Shown in pieces: positions 7,241 to 18,738 of a stretch of 64,000 nucleotides of DNA. The notes beneath the pieces are model-generated. The model did not search any database and was not told the DNA's origin. It worked only from the letters and a program-made list of their open reading frames with translations. Source of the stretch: Bradyrhizobium ottawaense (lineage in GTDB: Bacteria > Pseudomonadota > Alphaproteobacteria > Rhizobiales > Xanthobacteraceae); assembly GCF_900099825.1 (NCBI RefSeq), contig NZ_LT629693.1, positions 3,111,001-3,175,000 of the forward strand. Direction: 5' to 3'. The translations under genes were made by a program, and so were the position numbers. The stretch's first letter is position 1. The number at the start of each line of letters is the position of its first letter.

Positions 7241-7601
7241 GGATATCTTTTCGGAGCGGCTGCGCGACAGGCGCGCAATACGTCCGCAAAACTTTTCCGT
7301 CGGCCGTGAAGCTGAACACCATGCGCACCGGCAGGCCGTCGTGGCTCACGTAGTCAAGTCGAACCCCGTCCGGCGTCGGCTGGATTTCCTCCAGCCCGAA
7401 AGCGTTGGGAGCAAAGCCGTCGAGCCGCGGTCCCCAATAGGATGCCAGGCGTGCCCGGCCCTCGCTCACCATGGCGCCATCGCACTGGCATTCGAGGCTC
7501 GCTTCCGGCGCGTAGAGATCCAGCAGCGCATCGAGATCGCGCCGCCGGCATGCGTCGAGCCAATCCACGACGACGGCAATCTGGTCGAAATCATTTGGCA
7601 A
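7215..7601 (-). CDS. SnoaL/NTF2-like domain protein
   Basis: A 128-residue protein with the NTF2-like cone fold pattern: helix VVDWLDACRRRDLDALLDLY, then ECQCDG, VSEGRARLASYWGPRL, and beta strands ending FSFTADGKVLRTYCAP. Such proteins are small polyketide cyclase or isomerase relatives, or simply ligand-binding proteins; no catalytic assignment is possible. The only in-frame start is TTG at 7601, because a stop codon lies three codons upstream, and there is no good ribosome binding site, so the start is uncertain. Its 3' end overlaps the convergent small gene by 26 bases. Confidence 0.7.
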   Translation of the reverse strand: MPNDFDQIAVVVDWLDACRRRDLDALLDLYAPEASLECQCDGAMVSEGRARLASYWGPRLDGFAPNAFGLEEIQPTPDGVRLDYVSHDGLPVRMVFSFTADGKVLRTYCAPVAQPLRKDIPSVQGTAG

Positions 7602-7716
7602 ATGCAGCTAGTCCACTCTCGATAGAAACGATGATGGCTGGGATCGACGATCTTCACAACTTTGGCCGTGAATCAACATGAGCAGCGCGTTAGTCCGGGT
7701 TCACTGAGAAACCACC

Positions 7717-7741
7717 AACAGCTTTCCTCGACGGAAGTTCC
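7717..7741 (-). promoter_or_regulatory. Weak EcfG-like promoter upstream of the SnoaL-like gene
   Basis: Minus strand GGAAC, 16 bases, TGTT: correct spacing, one mismatch in the -10 element. It is about 115 bases upstream of the coding start. Given weaker for both reasons. Confidence 0.3.
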
Positions 7742-7793
7742 ACATCGGGCGATGGCGCACCCCCGCTCCCAAAGAGCGAGGGCGAAACAGCGG

Positions 7794-7824
7794 AAAAGGG
7801 CCGCCGCAATGCTGCGGCCCTTTC
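7794..7824 (-). terminator. Rho-independent terminator after the aldo/keto reductase gene
   Basis: GGGCCGC and GCGGCCC form the stem, with AAAA and TTT flanks. On the minus strand it ends in a run of four T, nine bases past the reductase stop codon. Confidence 0.75.
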
Positions 7825-7830
7825 GCCTGA

Positions 7831-8828
<998 letters not shown>

Positions 8829-8855
8829 CTATTCTCCAAAAAGTTCGTGAGGCCG

Positions 8856-9251
<396 letters not shown>

Positions 9252-9277
9252 GATCGGCTCTCCTGGTCGGCAGCCGC

Positions 9278-9364
9278 TGCGGCTGCCCGTGCCGATGATT
9301 TAGGGAGCGCTATGGCAGCGGATTAGGTGGTATAATCAGCATGAACTTATGAGATGGATTCATG
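9278..9364. promoter_or_regulatory. Divergent regulatory region with two inverted repeats
   Basis: Between the cupin and LysR genes lie a perfect palindrome, GGCAGCC-GCTGC-GGCTGCC (9278-9296), and CATGAA-N13-TTCATG (9340-9364), the latter abutting the LysR start. The second has the shape of a LysR-type binding site and would allow autoregulation. No footprint evidence; inference from position and symmetry. Confidence 0.45.
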
Positions 9365-9365
9365 A

Positions 9366-10256
9366 ATGACGCGCGCTTCCGTCAATGACCTCCTCGCCTT
9401 CCTTGCTGTAGCAAAGGAGCGCAGCTTTACCCGGGCGGCGGAGCAGCTCGGGGTGTCGCAATCCGCGCTCAGCCACACCATCCGCGGGCTCGAAGAGCGG
9501 CTCGGCCTGCGGCTATTGACCCGAACCACGCGCAGCGTGGCAACGACCGAAGCGGGAGAGCGCCTGCTGCGCAATGTGGGGCCGCGGCTGGAAGAGATCG
9601 ACGCCGAACTGTCCGCACTGACCGAGCTGCGCGAAAAGCCCGCCGGCACCGTCCGCATCACCGCGGGCGAACATTCGGCGGAAGCGATCCTGTGGCCTGC
9701 TTTGGCAAAACTGCTGCCGCGCTATCCCGACATCAAGGTCGAGCTGACCATCGATTACGGCTTGACCGACATCGTCGCCGAGCGTTACGACGCCGGCGTC
9801 CGTCTCGGCGAGCAGGTCGCCAAGGACATGATCGCGGTGCGCATCGGCCCGGATTTCCGGATGGCGGTGGTCGGCGCGCCCGGCTACTTCGCCAAACACG
9901 CCATCCCCAACAAGCCGCAGGACCTGACCGCGCACAACTGCATCAACATTCGGCTGCCGACCTATGGCGGGATCTATGCCTGGGAATTCGAGAAGCGCGG
10001 GCGGGCACTCAAGGTCCGGGTCGAGGGCCAGCTTGTCTTCAACAACACCGCGCTGCGATTGAATGCGGTGCTCGCCGGCCTTGGCCTCGCCTATCTGCCG
10101 GAGGACCAGGTGCGGGCACCCATTGCCGAGGGACGCCTTATCCGCGTGCTCGCCGACTGGTGTCCGCCGTTTTCGGGTTACCACCTCTACTACCCAAGCC
10201 GCCGGCAGCCCGCGCCGGCTTTTGCCGTGCTGGCCGAAGCGCTGCGCTACCGCTGA
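9366..10256 (+). CDS. LysR-family transcriptional regulator
   Basis: A 296-residue regulator. The winged helix is at about residues 5-64 (FLAVAKERSFTRAAEQLGVSQSALSHTIRGLE), followed by a linker helix and a type 2 periplasmic-binding-like effector domain (from about 90, with VRITAGEHSAEAILWPAL). The domain composition resembles the subgroup near DNA-binding protein CrgA/AaeR. It is divergent from the cupin-aldo/keto reductase pair, the classic arrangement for a LysR activator and its target. The inducer is unknown. Confidence 0.93.
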   Translation: MTRASVNDLLAFLAVAKERSFTRAAEQLGVSQSALSHTIRGLEERLGLRLLTRTTRSVATTEAGERLLRNVGPRLEEIDAELSALTELREKPAGTVRITAGEHSAEAILWPALAKLLPRYPDIKVELTIDYGLTDIVAERYDAGVRLGEQVAKDMIAVRIGPDFRMAVVGAPGYFAKHAIPNKPQDLTAHNCINIRLPTYGGIYAWEFEKRGRALKVRVEGQLVFNNTALRLNAVLAGLGLAYLPEDQVRAPIAEGRLIRVLADWCPPFSGYHLYYPSRRQPAPAFAVLAEALRYR

Positions 10257-10375
10257 TAAAACGGCGCGTTGAGTTCTCGTATCCGCTCGCGGATCTTTTC
10301 CGCAAGACAGCCGAAGATCCAGACCATCCTGCCCGATCCGCCGCCGCAGCATTGCGGCAAGCAGGAGACAGCGCG

Positions 10376-10696
10376 CTATGTCTGTTTGCACGTATGCCTG
10401 CGCGTGCTCATGCCGCCGGCCGACTTGACCCACAGCACCAGGCTGCCGTGAGACTTCGGCTCGATCGTCAGTATCTTGTGGTCCACCTTCAAGCCGAACG
10501 CATTGAGGAGGGCGATGTTGAGTTCGCAGCGGAGGCGATAGTCGCAGGTGTTCTCGATGTCATAGACAAAGAGTTCGCGGTCGCCGTCGCTGCGGTAGGA
10601 GGAGGCTGCGTCGGACGTGCACTTCTCGGTCAGCGTTTCTTCCGCGCAGGCGATACCCGGAAGCAAAAGCATCAACACGGCAAGCGCATACTTCAT
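10376..10696 (-). CDS. Small secreted protein, function unknown
   Basis: A 106-residue protein beginning MKYALAVLMLLLPGIACA with a signal peptide (cleavage after residue 18). The mature part has four cysteines, in EKCTSDA, ENTCDYRLRCE and RRHTCKQT, which could form two disulfides in the periplasm. GGGAG lies ten bases before the ATG. There is no recognised domain. It stands alone between the LysR gene and surf1. Confidence 0.68.
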   Translation of the reverse strand: MKYALAVLMLLLPGIACAEETLTEKCTSDAASSYRSDGDRELFVYDIENTCDYRLRCELNIALLNAFGLKVDHKILTIEPKSHGSLVLWVKSAGGMSTRRHTCKQT

Positions 10697-10795
10697 AAGG
10701 GGCTCCCTTGGCTGCCCCTTGGACGGCAGCCGACGGGATTGGGTTCAATCGTAGGCTTCGGGTTACGGCTTCGCCTAACCTGGCCTGCGCAGCGC

Positions 10796-11566
10796 TTACG
10801 CCGCCCGCCGCTGTGCGCGCCACCACACCGCAAACGCGATCGCCATCACGACCGCCAGCCCGAACCAGGTGACGGCATATTGCAGATGGTCGTCCTTGAG
10901 ATGGACCGAGAGCGCGCCGGGCTTTGGAATGCCGCTCTCGGGCGCCGGGCCTTCCAGATCGATATAGAACGGCGCCACGGTGTGGCCGTCCGCATTCCAG
11001 CCAAGCGCGCGCGCCATCGCCAGATGATCCCGGGTGAACCACAGCCGCTTGACGGTGTCCTGGCGCGGCGTTAGTGCGCCCGCGGCCTCGGGAAAGCGGA
11101 GATATCCTGCGAGTTTCATGGGCTTGCCGGTGACGAGCCGGCCCGCCGCGCGATCCTCCTGGGCGCGATCCTGCATCGTGTTCTGCACGAAGCCGGTATT
11201 GACCACGACCGTCTCGCCGCCGGCCAGTTGCGCCGGCAGAAACGCCCAGGTGCCGGGACCGGAGACATCGTCGCGGACGGCGGAGCCGGACGAGTAGACC
11301 ATCGCATCCGGCAACCGCGCATAGGTGGCCGTGAAGCTGACGCGGCGGAATTCGTCCCGCGCCGGTGTCAGCGCGGGCCATTGCGACGGCTGCGGCAGCG
11401 CTTCGGGCGAGGCGGCGAGCCGTTCGTCGAGGGCTGCGATCAGCGCATGCTTCTCAAGCCTGCGCTGCAGCTGCCAGAGGCCGAGCCCGACGCAGATCGC
11501 CACCATGACAAGCGTGAAAATGGCAAAGCCGGCCCTGCCCCGCGGTCGTGCAAGCTCGCCGGTCAT
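10796..11566 (-). CDS. SURF1 family cytochrome oxidase assembly protein
   Basis: Inner-membrane assembly factor (256 residues) that helps insert heme a into subunit I of aa3-type oxidase. Two membrane segments are seen, one near the N-terminus (FAIFTLVMVAICVGLGLWQL, about 14-33) and one near the C-terminus (YAVTWFGLAVVMAIAFAVWW), enclosing a periplasmic domain with the conserved GxWQLxR start and FVQNT region. The ATG overlaps the stop of the DUF983 gene (ATGA), so the pair is translationally coupled. It closes the oxidase cluster. Confidence 0.95.
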   Translation of the reverse strand: MTGELARPRGRAGFAIFTLVMVAICVGLGLWQLQRRLEKHALIAALDERLAASPEALPQPSQWPALTPARDEFRRVSFTATYARLPDAMVYSSGSAVRDDVSGPGTWAFLPAQLAGGETVVVNTGFVQNTMQDRAQEDRAAGRLVTGKPMKLAGYLRFPEAAGALTPRQDTVKRLWFTRDHLAMARALGWNADGHTVAPFYIDLEGPAPESGIPKPGALSVHLKDDHLQYAVTWFGLAVVMAIAFAVWWRAQRRAA

Positions 11567-11952
11567 TTCGGCTCGCGGTCGATCAGGCGGCCGGGCGCGG
11601 CCTTGTGGTGAAACTGCAGCGCGATCAGCAGCGATTTCATCGAGCGCATCGGTAGCAGCGTGGTCACGAGGATCAGCGGCAGCCAGAGCGCGGCGTGAAC
11701 CCAGAACGGCGGCTGGTACTTGACCTCGACGATCAAAGCGGCGGTGACCACGATGGCGCCGGCCAGCATGATCAGGAAAATCGCCGGCCCGTCGCCGGTG
11801 TCGATGAAGGTGTAATCGAGCCCGCAGGTCTCGCAGCTCGGCCGCAGATGCAGGAAGCCCGCATAGAGCTTGCCCTTGCCGCAGCGCGGACAGCGGCAGG
11901 CGATGCCGCGCAGCGCGCTCTGGGTCAGGGTGGGTACCGCCTCGTCCGACAT
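11563..11952 (-). CDS. DUF983 family membrane protein
   Basis: A 129-residue protein with a zinc-ribbon-like N-terminal part (CRCPRCGKGKLY and SCETCGLDYT, four cysteines) and two transmembrane helices (FLIMLAGAIVVTAALIVEV and FWVHAALWLPLILVTTLLP). DUF983 proteins occur beside cytochrome oxidase genes in alphaproteobacteria and are suspected assembly helpers; the exact role is not settled. It sits between coxC and surf1, after a terminator, and its stop overlaps the surf1 start. Confidence 0.9.
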   Translation of the reverse strand: MSDEAVPTLTQSALRGIACRCPRCGKGKLYAGFLHLRPSCETCGLDYTFIDTGDGPAIFLIMLAGAIVVTAALIVEVKYQPPFWVHAALWLPLILVTTLLPMRSMKSLLIALQFHHKAAPGRLIDREPK

Positions 11953-11970
11953 GGTTTGCCTTCACAAATG

Positions 11971-12003
11971 AAAAAGGGGCGGTCCCAAAGACCGCCCCCT
12001 TCT
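11971..12003 (-). terminator. Terminator between coxC and the DUF983-surf1 pair
   Basis: GGGGCGGTC and GACCGCCCC form a 9-bp stem with a five-base loop; on the minus strand it ends in TTTTT. It is 18 bases past the coxC stop, so the DUF983-surf1 pair needs partial read-through or its own promoter. Confidence 0.85.
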
Positions 12004-12020
12004 AGCACTTAAAGCTGCGA

Positions 12021-12917
12021 TCAGTGCGCGCCGTGGGCGAGGCCTTCGGGGCCGCGGAACCAGACGTAGATGCAGATGAACAGGAACAGCCACACCACGT
12101 CGACGAAATGCCAGTACCAGGCGGCGAATTCGAAGCCGAGATGCTGGGTCGGGGTGAAGTGACCGGCATAGGTGCGCATCAGGCAGACCAGCAGGAACAC
12201 GGTGCCGACCAGCACGTGGAAACCGTGGAAGCCGGTCGCCATGAAGAAGGTGGCGCCGTAGATGTTGCCGGAGAAGTGGAACGCGGCGTGGGCATATTCA
12301 TAGGCCTGCACGCAGGTGAAGCAGGCGCCGAGCACGACGGTGAGGATCAGGCCGTACTTCAAGCCCTTGCGGTCGCCTTCCAGCAGGGCGTGGTGCGCCC
12401 AGGTGACGGTCGTGCCCGAGGTCAACAGCAAGAGCGTATTGAGCAGCGGCAGATGCCAGGGATCGAAGGTCTCGATGCCGTGCGGCGGCCAGGTGCCCGG
12501 CACGCTGCAGGCGCCCATCGCGGTTCCGGCGCCGCAGCCGAACACGGCGTCGCGGGTGGCGTGAACCGCGTCGGCGGGGAACAAAGCGGAATTGAAGAAG
12601 GCCCAGAACCAAGCGACGAAGAACATCACTTCGGAGGCGATGAACAGGATCATGCCGTAGCGGTGGCTGATCTGCACCACGCGGGTGTGGTCGCCCTTGT
12701 ACTGGGCTTCGCGGATCACGTCGCCCCACCAACTCGCCATGGTGTAGAGCACGCCGATGGTGCCGATACCGAAGATGATCGGCGCGGCCGCGAACATGTG
12801 GTGCATCCAGGTGATGGCGCCGACGGCCATGATGAAGGCCGAGATCGAGCCGACCACCGGCCACGGGCTCGGATCGACGAGGTGGTAGTCGTGGTGCTTG
12901 ACTTGCGCCGTGGACAT
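12021..12917 (-). CDS. coxC: Cytochrome c oxidase subunit III
   Basis: Seven-helix core subunit of the aa3-type terminal oxidase (298 residues), which stabilises subunit I and its proton pathway. It begins [20 protein letters not shown] and shows the family signatures [21 protein letters not shown] and [13 protein letters not shown]. The chosen start has GGAGAG eight bases upstream, ahead of 51 more open bases that are not conserved. It follows ctaG after a 106-base gap and is followed by a strong terminator. Confidence 0.97.
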   Translation of the reverse strand: MSTAQVKHHDYHLVDPSPWPVVGSISAFIMAVGAITWMHHMFAAAPIIFGIGTIGVLYTMASWWGDVIREAQYKGDHTRVVQISHRYGMILFIASEVMFFVAWFWAFFNSALFPADAVHATRDAVFGCGAGTAMGACSVPGTWPPHGIETFDPWHLPLLNTLLLLTSGTTVTWAHHALLEGDRKGLKYGLILTVVLGACFTCVQAYEYAHAAFHFSGNIYGATFFMATGFHGFHVLVGTVFLLVCLMRTYAGHFTPTQHLGFEFAAWYWHFVDVVWLFLFICIYVWFRGPEGLAHGAH

Positions 12918-13023
12918 TGCGGTCTCTCCGTTAGCGGTGCCGGGTTCGTCGGCACGTCTTCGTCTCAAAAATCAAACTCCGAAATCACGCAAGATACGGA
13001 AATCGGCGGCTACAGGTTTCCGG

Positions 13024-13668
13024 TTACAGGTTTCCCTTGCGCTTGTCCGGTTCGCTCGCAGCCAAAGGCTTCGGCGCCGGATCGCGCACGGCATAGAAGG
13101 TGTAGGACAGCGTGATGGTCTTGAGGTCGTCGTTTTCGGAATCCGCGGCCAGCGCCGGATCGACGTAGAACACCACCGGCATCTCGCGCTTCTCGCCCGG
13201 CGCCATGGTCTGTTCGGTGAAGCAGAAGCAGTTGATCTTCTGGAAATAAGCCCCGACCGTCAGCGGCGCCACATTGTAGGCCGCCTGGCCTGCGGTGGTC
13301 CGCGCCGACTGGTTGGTGACGGTATAGAAGATGGTGACGACCTCACCGATCTTGACCTCGACCTCGTTCTGCTCGGGCTCGAACTTCCAGGGCAGGCCCG
13401 GGGCGACGTTGGCATCGAACCGCACGGCGATCTTGCGCGCCAGCGGCGCGCCCGACGGCGCCGAGGTCGCGACCTGGGTGGTGCCGTTGAAGCCGGTGGC
13501 GCGACAGAACCAGTTGTAGAAGGGAACCGCGGCATAGGCGGCGCCGAGCATCAGCACCACGACGAAACCGCAGATCGACGCCACCACCGCATCACGCGTC
13601 AGGCCGCGACGCGAAGCCTTTTTCGGGCCTGCGGTCGGATCCTGTGGAATCGTCGGTAGGTTTTCCAT
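13024..13668 (-). CDS. ctaG: Cytochrome c oxidase assembly protein CtaG (Cox11)
   Basis: Copper-delivery factor for the CuB site of subunit I, 214 residues. It has one N-terminal membrane anchor ([21 protein letters not shown], about 28-48) and a periplasmic domain with the copper-binding CFCF motif in [10 protein letters not shown]. The gene lies four bases after coxF. A short tandem ACAGGTTTCC duplication sits at its 3' end. Confidence 0.96.
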   Translation of the reverse strand: MENLPTIPQDPTAGPKKASRRGLTRDAVVASICGFVVVLMLGAAYAAVPFYNWFCRATGFNGTTQVATSAPSGAPLARKIAVRFDANVAPGLPWKFEPEQNEVEVKIGEVVTIFYTVTNQSARTTAGQAAYNVAPLTVGAYFQKINCFCFTEQTMAPGEKREMPVVFYVDPALAADSENDDLKTITLSYTFYAVRDPAPKPLAASEPDKRKGNL

Positions 13669-13672
13669 CTGG

Positions 13673-13834
13673 TTACATCGGCCTGACTAGGACACCCGGT
13701 CCCTTGACCATGGTGACGGCGAAAAACAGCACGACCAGCACACCGAGCGCGAGCGCGATGGCGATCGAGCGGGAACGGCGGCTTCGCTTTTGCGCCTCGG
13801 TGAGGACGATTCCATCTGGCTGCGGTTTATCCAT
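13673..13834 (-). CDS. coxF: CoxF-like small membrane protein, 53 aa
   Basis: A short gene between ctaB and ctaG encoding [20 protein letters not shown], then one transmembrane helix ([20 protein letters not shown]) and a short tail. The position and the pattern LTxxQxxxRRxRSIAIA match the small CoxF protein found in the alphaproteobacterial cox operon. Its role in oxidase biogenesis is not known. It lies 18 bases past ctaB and four bases before ctaG, which fits an operon. It is easily missed because longer open frames exist on other frames. Confidence 0.85.
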   Translation of the reverse strand: MDKPQPDGIVLTEAQKRSRRSRSIAIALALGVLVVLFFAVTMVKGPGVLVRPM

Positions 13835-13852
13835 GCCTTCGCCATTCGCCCC

Positions 13853-14830
13853 CTACCCGAACACGGGCATGATGGCGCGGATCGCGGGTGCGACCGCGCT
13901 GATCGCAGGCGCGACAGCGCGGACGACGACCTCGAGCAGGAGCGTCGCAAACAGCGCGAACAGATAAACGATCGAGAAGGCGAACAGCCGGCGCGTCGCG
14001 CGGCCCGCTTCCTTGCCTTCGCGGTGACGGTAGACGTTGATCGCGAGCGCCATCATGCCGGCGCCGAGCACCAGCGAGGCGATGCCATAGATCGCGTCGA
14101 AATAGCCGAGCGGCCAGGGCGCGACCGCTACCGCGACCAGCACGATGGTATAGAGCAGGATCTGCAGCCGCGTCGCATCGGATCCGGCGACGACCGGCAG
14201 CATCGGAACGCCTGCGCGCGCATAGTCGTCGTTGCGGAACAGCGCCAGTGCCCAGAAGTGCGGCGGGGTCCAGAAGAAGATGATCAGGAACAGCAGCACC
14301 GGCTCCATCGACAGCGAACCAGTGGCCGCGGCCCACGCCACCACCGGCGGCAGCGCGCCGGCGGCGCCGCCGATCACGATGTTCTGCGCGGTCCAGCGCT
14401 TCAGCCAGATGGTATAGATCACGACGTAGAAGAAGATCGTGAACGCCAGCAGCGCGCCGGCCACCCAGTTGACGAGGATGCCGAGCGTCATCACCGAGAA
14501 GAACGCGAGAACCATGCCGAAGGCCATCGCTTCCGGCGGGGTGATGCGTCCGCGCGGGATCGGCCGGTTGGCGGTACGCGACATCAGGGCGTCGATGTCG
14601 CTCTCATAGGCCATGTTCATCGCGCCCGAGGCACCGGCGCCGACCGCGATGCAGAGGATCGAGGTGAAGGCCAGCACGGGATGGAAATGGCCGGGCGCGA
14701 TCACGAGGCCGACCAGCGCGGTGAAAACCACGAGCGACATCACCCGCGGCTTCAAGAGCGCGAGGTAGTCGCCGACCTCCGCCTCGGAAATCCGCGGAAA
14801 CTCGATGGCGTGGTGGTCGACTACCGACAA
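13853..14830 (-). CDS. ctaB: Protoheme IX farnesyltransferase (heme O synthase)
   Basis: Inner-membrane prenyltransferase (325 residues) that adds a farnesyl group to heme b to make heme O, the precursor of heme A. Motifs are the aspartate-rich [19 protein letters not shown] and the second YTIWLKR loop, with about eight membrane helices. The likely start is TTG at 14830, giving [19 protein letters not shown] like relatives; there is no ATG between the coxA stop and here, and GCGAGA gives only a weak binding site. Start certainty is moderate, identity high. Confidence 0.93.
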   Translation of the reverse strand: MSVVDHHAIEFPRISEAEVGDYLALLKPRVMSLVVFTALVGLVIAPGHFHPVLAFTSILCIAVGAGASGAMNMAYESDIDALMSRTANRPIPRGRITPPEAMAFGMVLAFFSVMTLGILVNWVAGALLAFTIFFYVVIYTIWLKRWTAQNIVIGGAAGALPPVVAWAAATGSLSMEPVLLFLIIFFWTPPHFWALALFRNDDYARAGVPMLPVVAGSDATRLQILLYTIVLVAVAVAPWPLGYFDAIYGIASLVLGAGMMALAINVYRHREGKEAGRATRRLFAFSIVYLFALFATLLLEVVVRAVAPAISAVAPAIRAIMPVFG

Positions 14831-14892
14831 GATCGATCTCGCTTGGTTGCAAAGACCACGGCGCGCGACGGGCGCGCGCCGTGAATTAAGCG

Positions 14893-16584
<1,692 letters not shown>

Positions 16585-17424
16585 TTACTGCGCGGCAGCG
16601 CCCGCCGAGGCGAACGAGTTCGCCGGATTGGTCGCGAATTTCTTCTTCGCAGCCTCGGTCCAGGCCGCAAATTCCTGGTCGTTCACGACCCGCACCGCGA
16701 TCGGCATGAAGGCGTGATCCTTGCCGCACAGTTCCGAGCACTGGCCGTAGAACATGCCGAGCTTGGTGGCCTTGAACCAGGTCTCGTTGAGACGGCCGGG
16801 CACCGAGTCGATCTTGATGCCGAAGGCCGGCACCGCGAAGGAGTGGATCACGTCGGCGCCGGTGGTCTGGATCCGGACCACCTTGTTGATCGGCACCACC
16901 ATCTCGTTGTCGACGCCGAGCAGGCGCGGCTGCTTGTCCTGCGCCAGCAGCGAATCGAACTCGAACTTGCCGTTATCGGGATAGGCGTAGCTCCAGTACC
17001 ACTGCTTGCCGGTGGCCTTGATGGTCAGGTCGGCCTTGGGAATGTCGAGCTCCTGGAACAGGAGGCGGAACGACGGCACCGCGATGCCGACAAGGATCAG
17101 CACCGGAATCAGCGTCCACGCCACTTCGATCAGCGTGTTGTGCGTGGTCTTGGAGGGAACCGGATTGGCCTTGGCGTTGAACTTCACCACGACGATGATG
17201 AGCAGCGCGAGCACGAACAGCGTGATGACCGTGATCAGCACGAACAGGAAGTTATGGAACCAGGTGATGTTTTCCATCACCGGCGAACCCGCTTCCTGCA
17301 GCTTGAATTCCCACGGCGCAGGCTGTCCCAATTCGGCGAATGCCGTTCCACCGGCGACAAGCGCCATGCCTGCAACCGCCAATCCCAGCAACCGACGGCC
17401 GATCTGGCCCTTCGACATCTTCAT
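16585..17424 (-). CDS. coxB: Cytochrome c oxidase subunit II
   Basis: CuA-bearing subunit (279 residues) that accepts electrons from cytochrome c. It has an N-terminal signal sequence (cleavage near GGTAFA), two membrane helices, and a periplasmic cupredoxin domain with the CuA site CSELCGKDHAFM. First gene of the oxidase operon. The start at 17424 is preceded by AAGGGAGCG about ten bases upstream; the longer open frame upstream is not conserved. Confidence 0.97.
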   Translation of the reverse strand: MKMSKGQIGRRLLGLAVAGMALVAGGTAFAELGQPAPWEFKLQEAGSPVMENITWFHNFLFVLITVITLFVLALLIIVVVKFNAKANPVPSKTTHNTLIEVAWTLIPVLILVGIAVPSFRLLFQELDIPKADLTIKATGKQWYWSYAYPDNGKFEFDSLLAQDKQPRLLGVDNEMVVPINKVVRIQTTGADVIHSFAVPAFGIKIDSVPGRLNETWFKATKLGMFYGQCSELCGKDHAFMPIAVRVVNDQEFAAWTEAAKKKFATNPANSFASAGAAAQ

Positions 17425-17977
17425 GCCGCTCGCGCTCCCTTGAATAAATCCCCAAAGCACTCCCGCCGGATAGCCGGAAATGCCGCACGATCCGCCCTGA
17501 CAAACGGCTAACCGGAGGTACTTCAGAAGTACACCTTCAAAGGTGCCTTGCAAAAGTACCTTGCAAAAGTACCTGCAACAGTCGTTGCGGCAGTACTCGG
17601 GCCAGATCGTTAGAACGCGTCGAAATCAAGCCTCTCAAACCATAATTCTAGGGCTCTCGCAATGCAGTAGTGAGACGCCAAGCCATGCGTCACCGGCTAA
17701 TCGCCGGATGTCAGGTTTTCCCGCTAAATCAGGCCAACCCCGCCCGAATGGCGCCCGGCTACGCTTGACAGGCGGATTGCCGGATGTAGGCACAGGCGGG
17801 GCGCTCCCGGGATGCCTGATTCGCCTGTCGTGACGGCTGTCCCGGTGCCAGAACCGCCTTCAAGGTGCCGTCATTGCGGTATCAGTCCGGGTCAAACCAG
17901 TTTGGTGCGCGTGCACCCGGCTTCCGCCGGGAATACAGTTCCGGCAGGTGCCGGCAAACGTCAGAGGATCGACCCGG
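17425..17977. other. Divergent intergenic region of coxB and the IalB-like gene
   Basis: This 553-base gap has no convincing gene. It must hold the promoter of the oxidase operon on the minus strand and that of the IalB-like gene on the plus strand. Visible structure: a 13-bp tandem repeat at 17546-17575 and a TTGACA hexamer near 17766 (plus strand) without a clear -10 partner. The rest is GC-rich with several short inverted repeats (for example GCTAATCGCC near 17695). Confidence 0.55.
17546..17575. repeat. 13-bp tandem repeat in the coxB leader
   Basis: CCTTGCAAAAGTA occurs twice in direct succession (17546-17558 and 17559-17571), followed by a partial third unit CCTGCAA. It is 120-150 bases upstream of coxB. 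Related but diverged units (AAGTACACCTTCAAAGGTG) precede it. Confidence 0.8.
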
Positions 17978-18511
17978 ATGGGGCGTTCGACACATCAGGT
18001 GAGACGTGATTTTGGCCGCTTCTGGCTGCGCGGCCTGCTCGCCGCGGCATGCCTGCTCGGCCTGACCGGGGCGGCGAGTGCGCAGGGCGCGGTGCGGTCG
18101 GTCCATGGCGACTGGCAGATCCGTTGCGACACCCCGCCGGGCGCGCAGGCGGAACAATGCGCCCTGATCCAGAGCGTGGTAGCCGAAGACCGTTCCAACG
18201 CCGGCCTCACCGTGATCGTGCTGAAAACCGCCGACCAGAAGAGCAAGCTGATGCGGGTGGTGGCGCCCTTGGGCGTGCTGCTACCCTCCGGCCTCGGCCT
18301 GAAACTCGACAACCAGGACGTCGGCCGCGCCGGTTTCGTCCGCTGCCTGCCCAACGGCTGCGTCGCCGAGGTCGTGATGGACGAAAAGCTGCTCGGCCAG
18401 CTCCGCACCGCCAAGACCGCGACCTTTATTATCTTCGAGACCCCCGAAGAGGGCATCGGCTTTCCGCTCAGCCTGAACGGGCTCGGCGAGGGCTACGACA
18501 AGCTGCCGTGA
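17978..18511 (+). CDS. Invasion-associated locus B (IalB) family protein
   Basis: A 177-residue secreted protein. A basic N-terminus leads into a signal peptide (LRGLLAAACLLGLTGAASAQ), followed by the IalB domain with HGDWQIRCDTPPG near the start of the mature chain, paired cysteines (CDT, CALIQ, VRCLPNGCVAEV) and FPLSLNGLGEGYDKL at the end. The family was named from Bartonella but is widespread in free-living rhizobia, where its role is unclear. ATG at 17978 was chosen with AGAGGA ten bases upstream. The protein is periplasmic. Confidence 0.9.
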   Translation: MGRSTHQVRRDFGRFWLRGLLAAACLLGLTGAASAQGAVRSVHGDWQIRCDTPPGAQAEQCALIQSVVAEDRSNAGLTVIVLKTADQKSKLMRVVAPLGVLLPSGLGLKLDNQDVGRAGFVRCLPNGCVAEVVMDEKLLGQLRTAKTATFIIFETPEEGIGFPLSLNGLGEGYDKLP

Positions 18512-18552
18512 GGGGGTCTCCCCTTTTGTTGCGGCCATGACTATCTTCCAAT

Positions 18553-18716
18553 CATCGTCGTCCCGGCCAAGCGAAGCGCGAGCCGGGACCCATAACCACA
18601 GGTGCCTGTGTTGTGAGATGAGCGCGCCGCCAGTCTGTGCTTAAGACTTTGGCGTCTGTGGTTATGGGTCCCTGCGCCCGTGCGCAATTGCGCACTAGGC
18701 AGGGACGACAGAGATT
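18553..18716. repeat. Intergenic repeat with a long imperfect hairpin
   Basis: GGGACCCATAACCACAG near 18583 pairs with CTGTGGTTATGGGTCCC near 18656, inside an outer pair CGTCGTCCC / GGGACGACAG. It fills the gap before tldD. Such hairpins recur between genes in this window. Confidence 0.8.
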
Positions 18717-18738
18717 TTGTAGTCGCACCGGAGTCTTC

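Noticed and set aside
7594..7657. Upstream extension or frameshift of the SnoaL-like gene
   Set aside because: A stop codon lies three codons before the TTG start, and the alternative frame has no similarity to the family.
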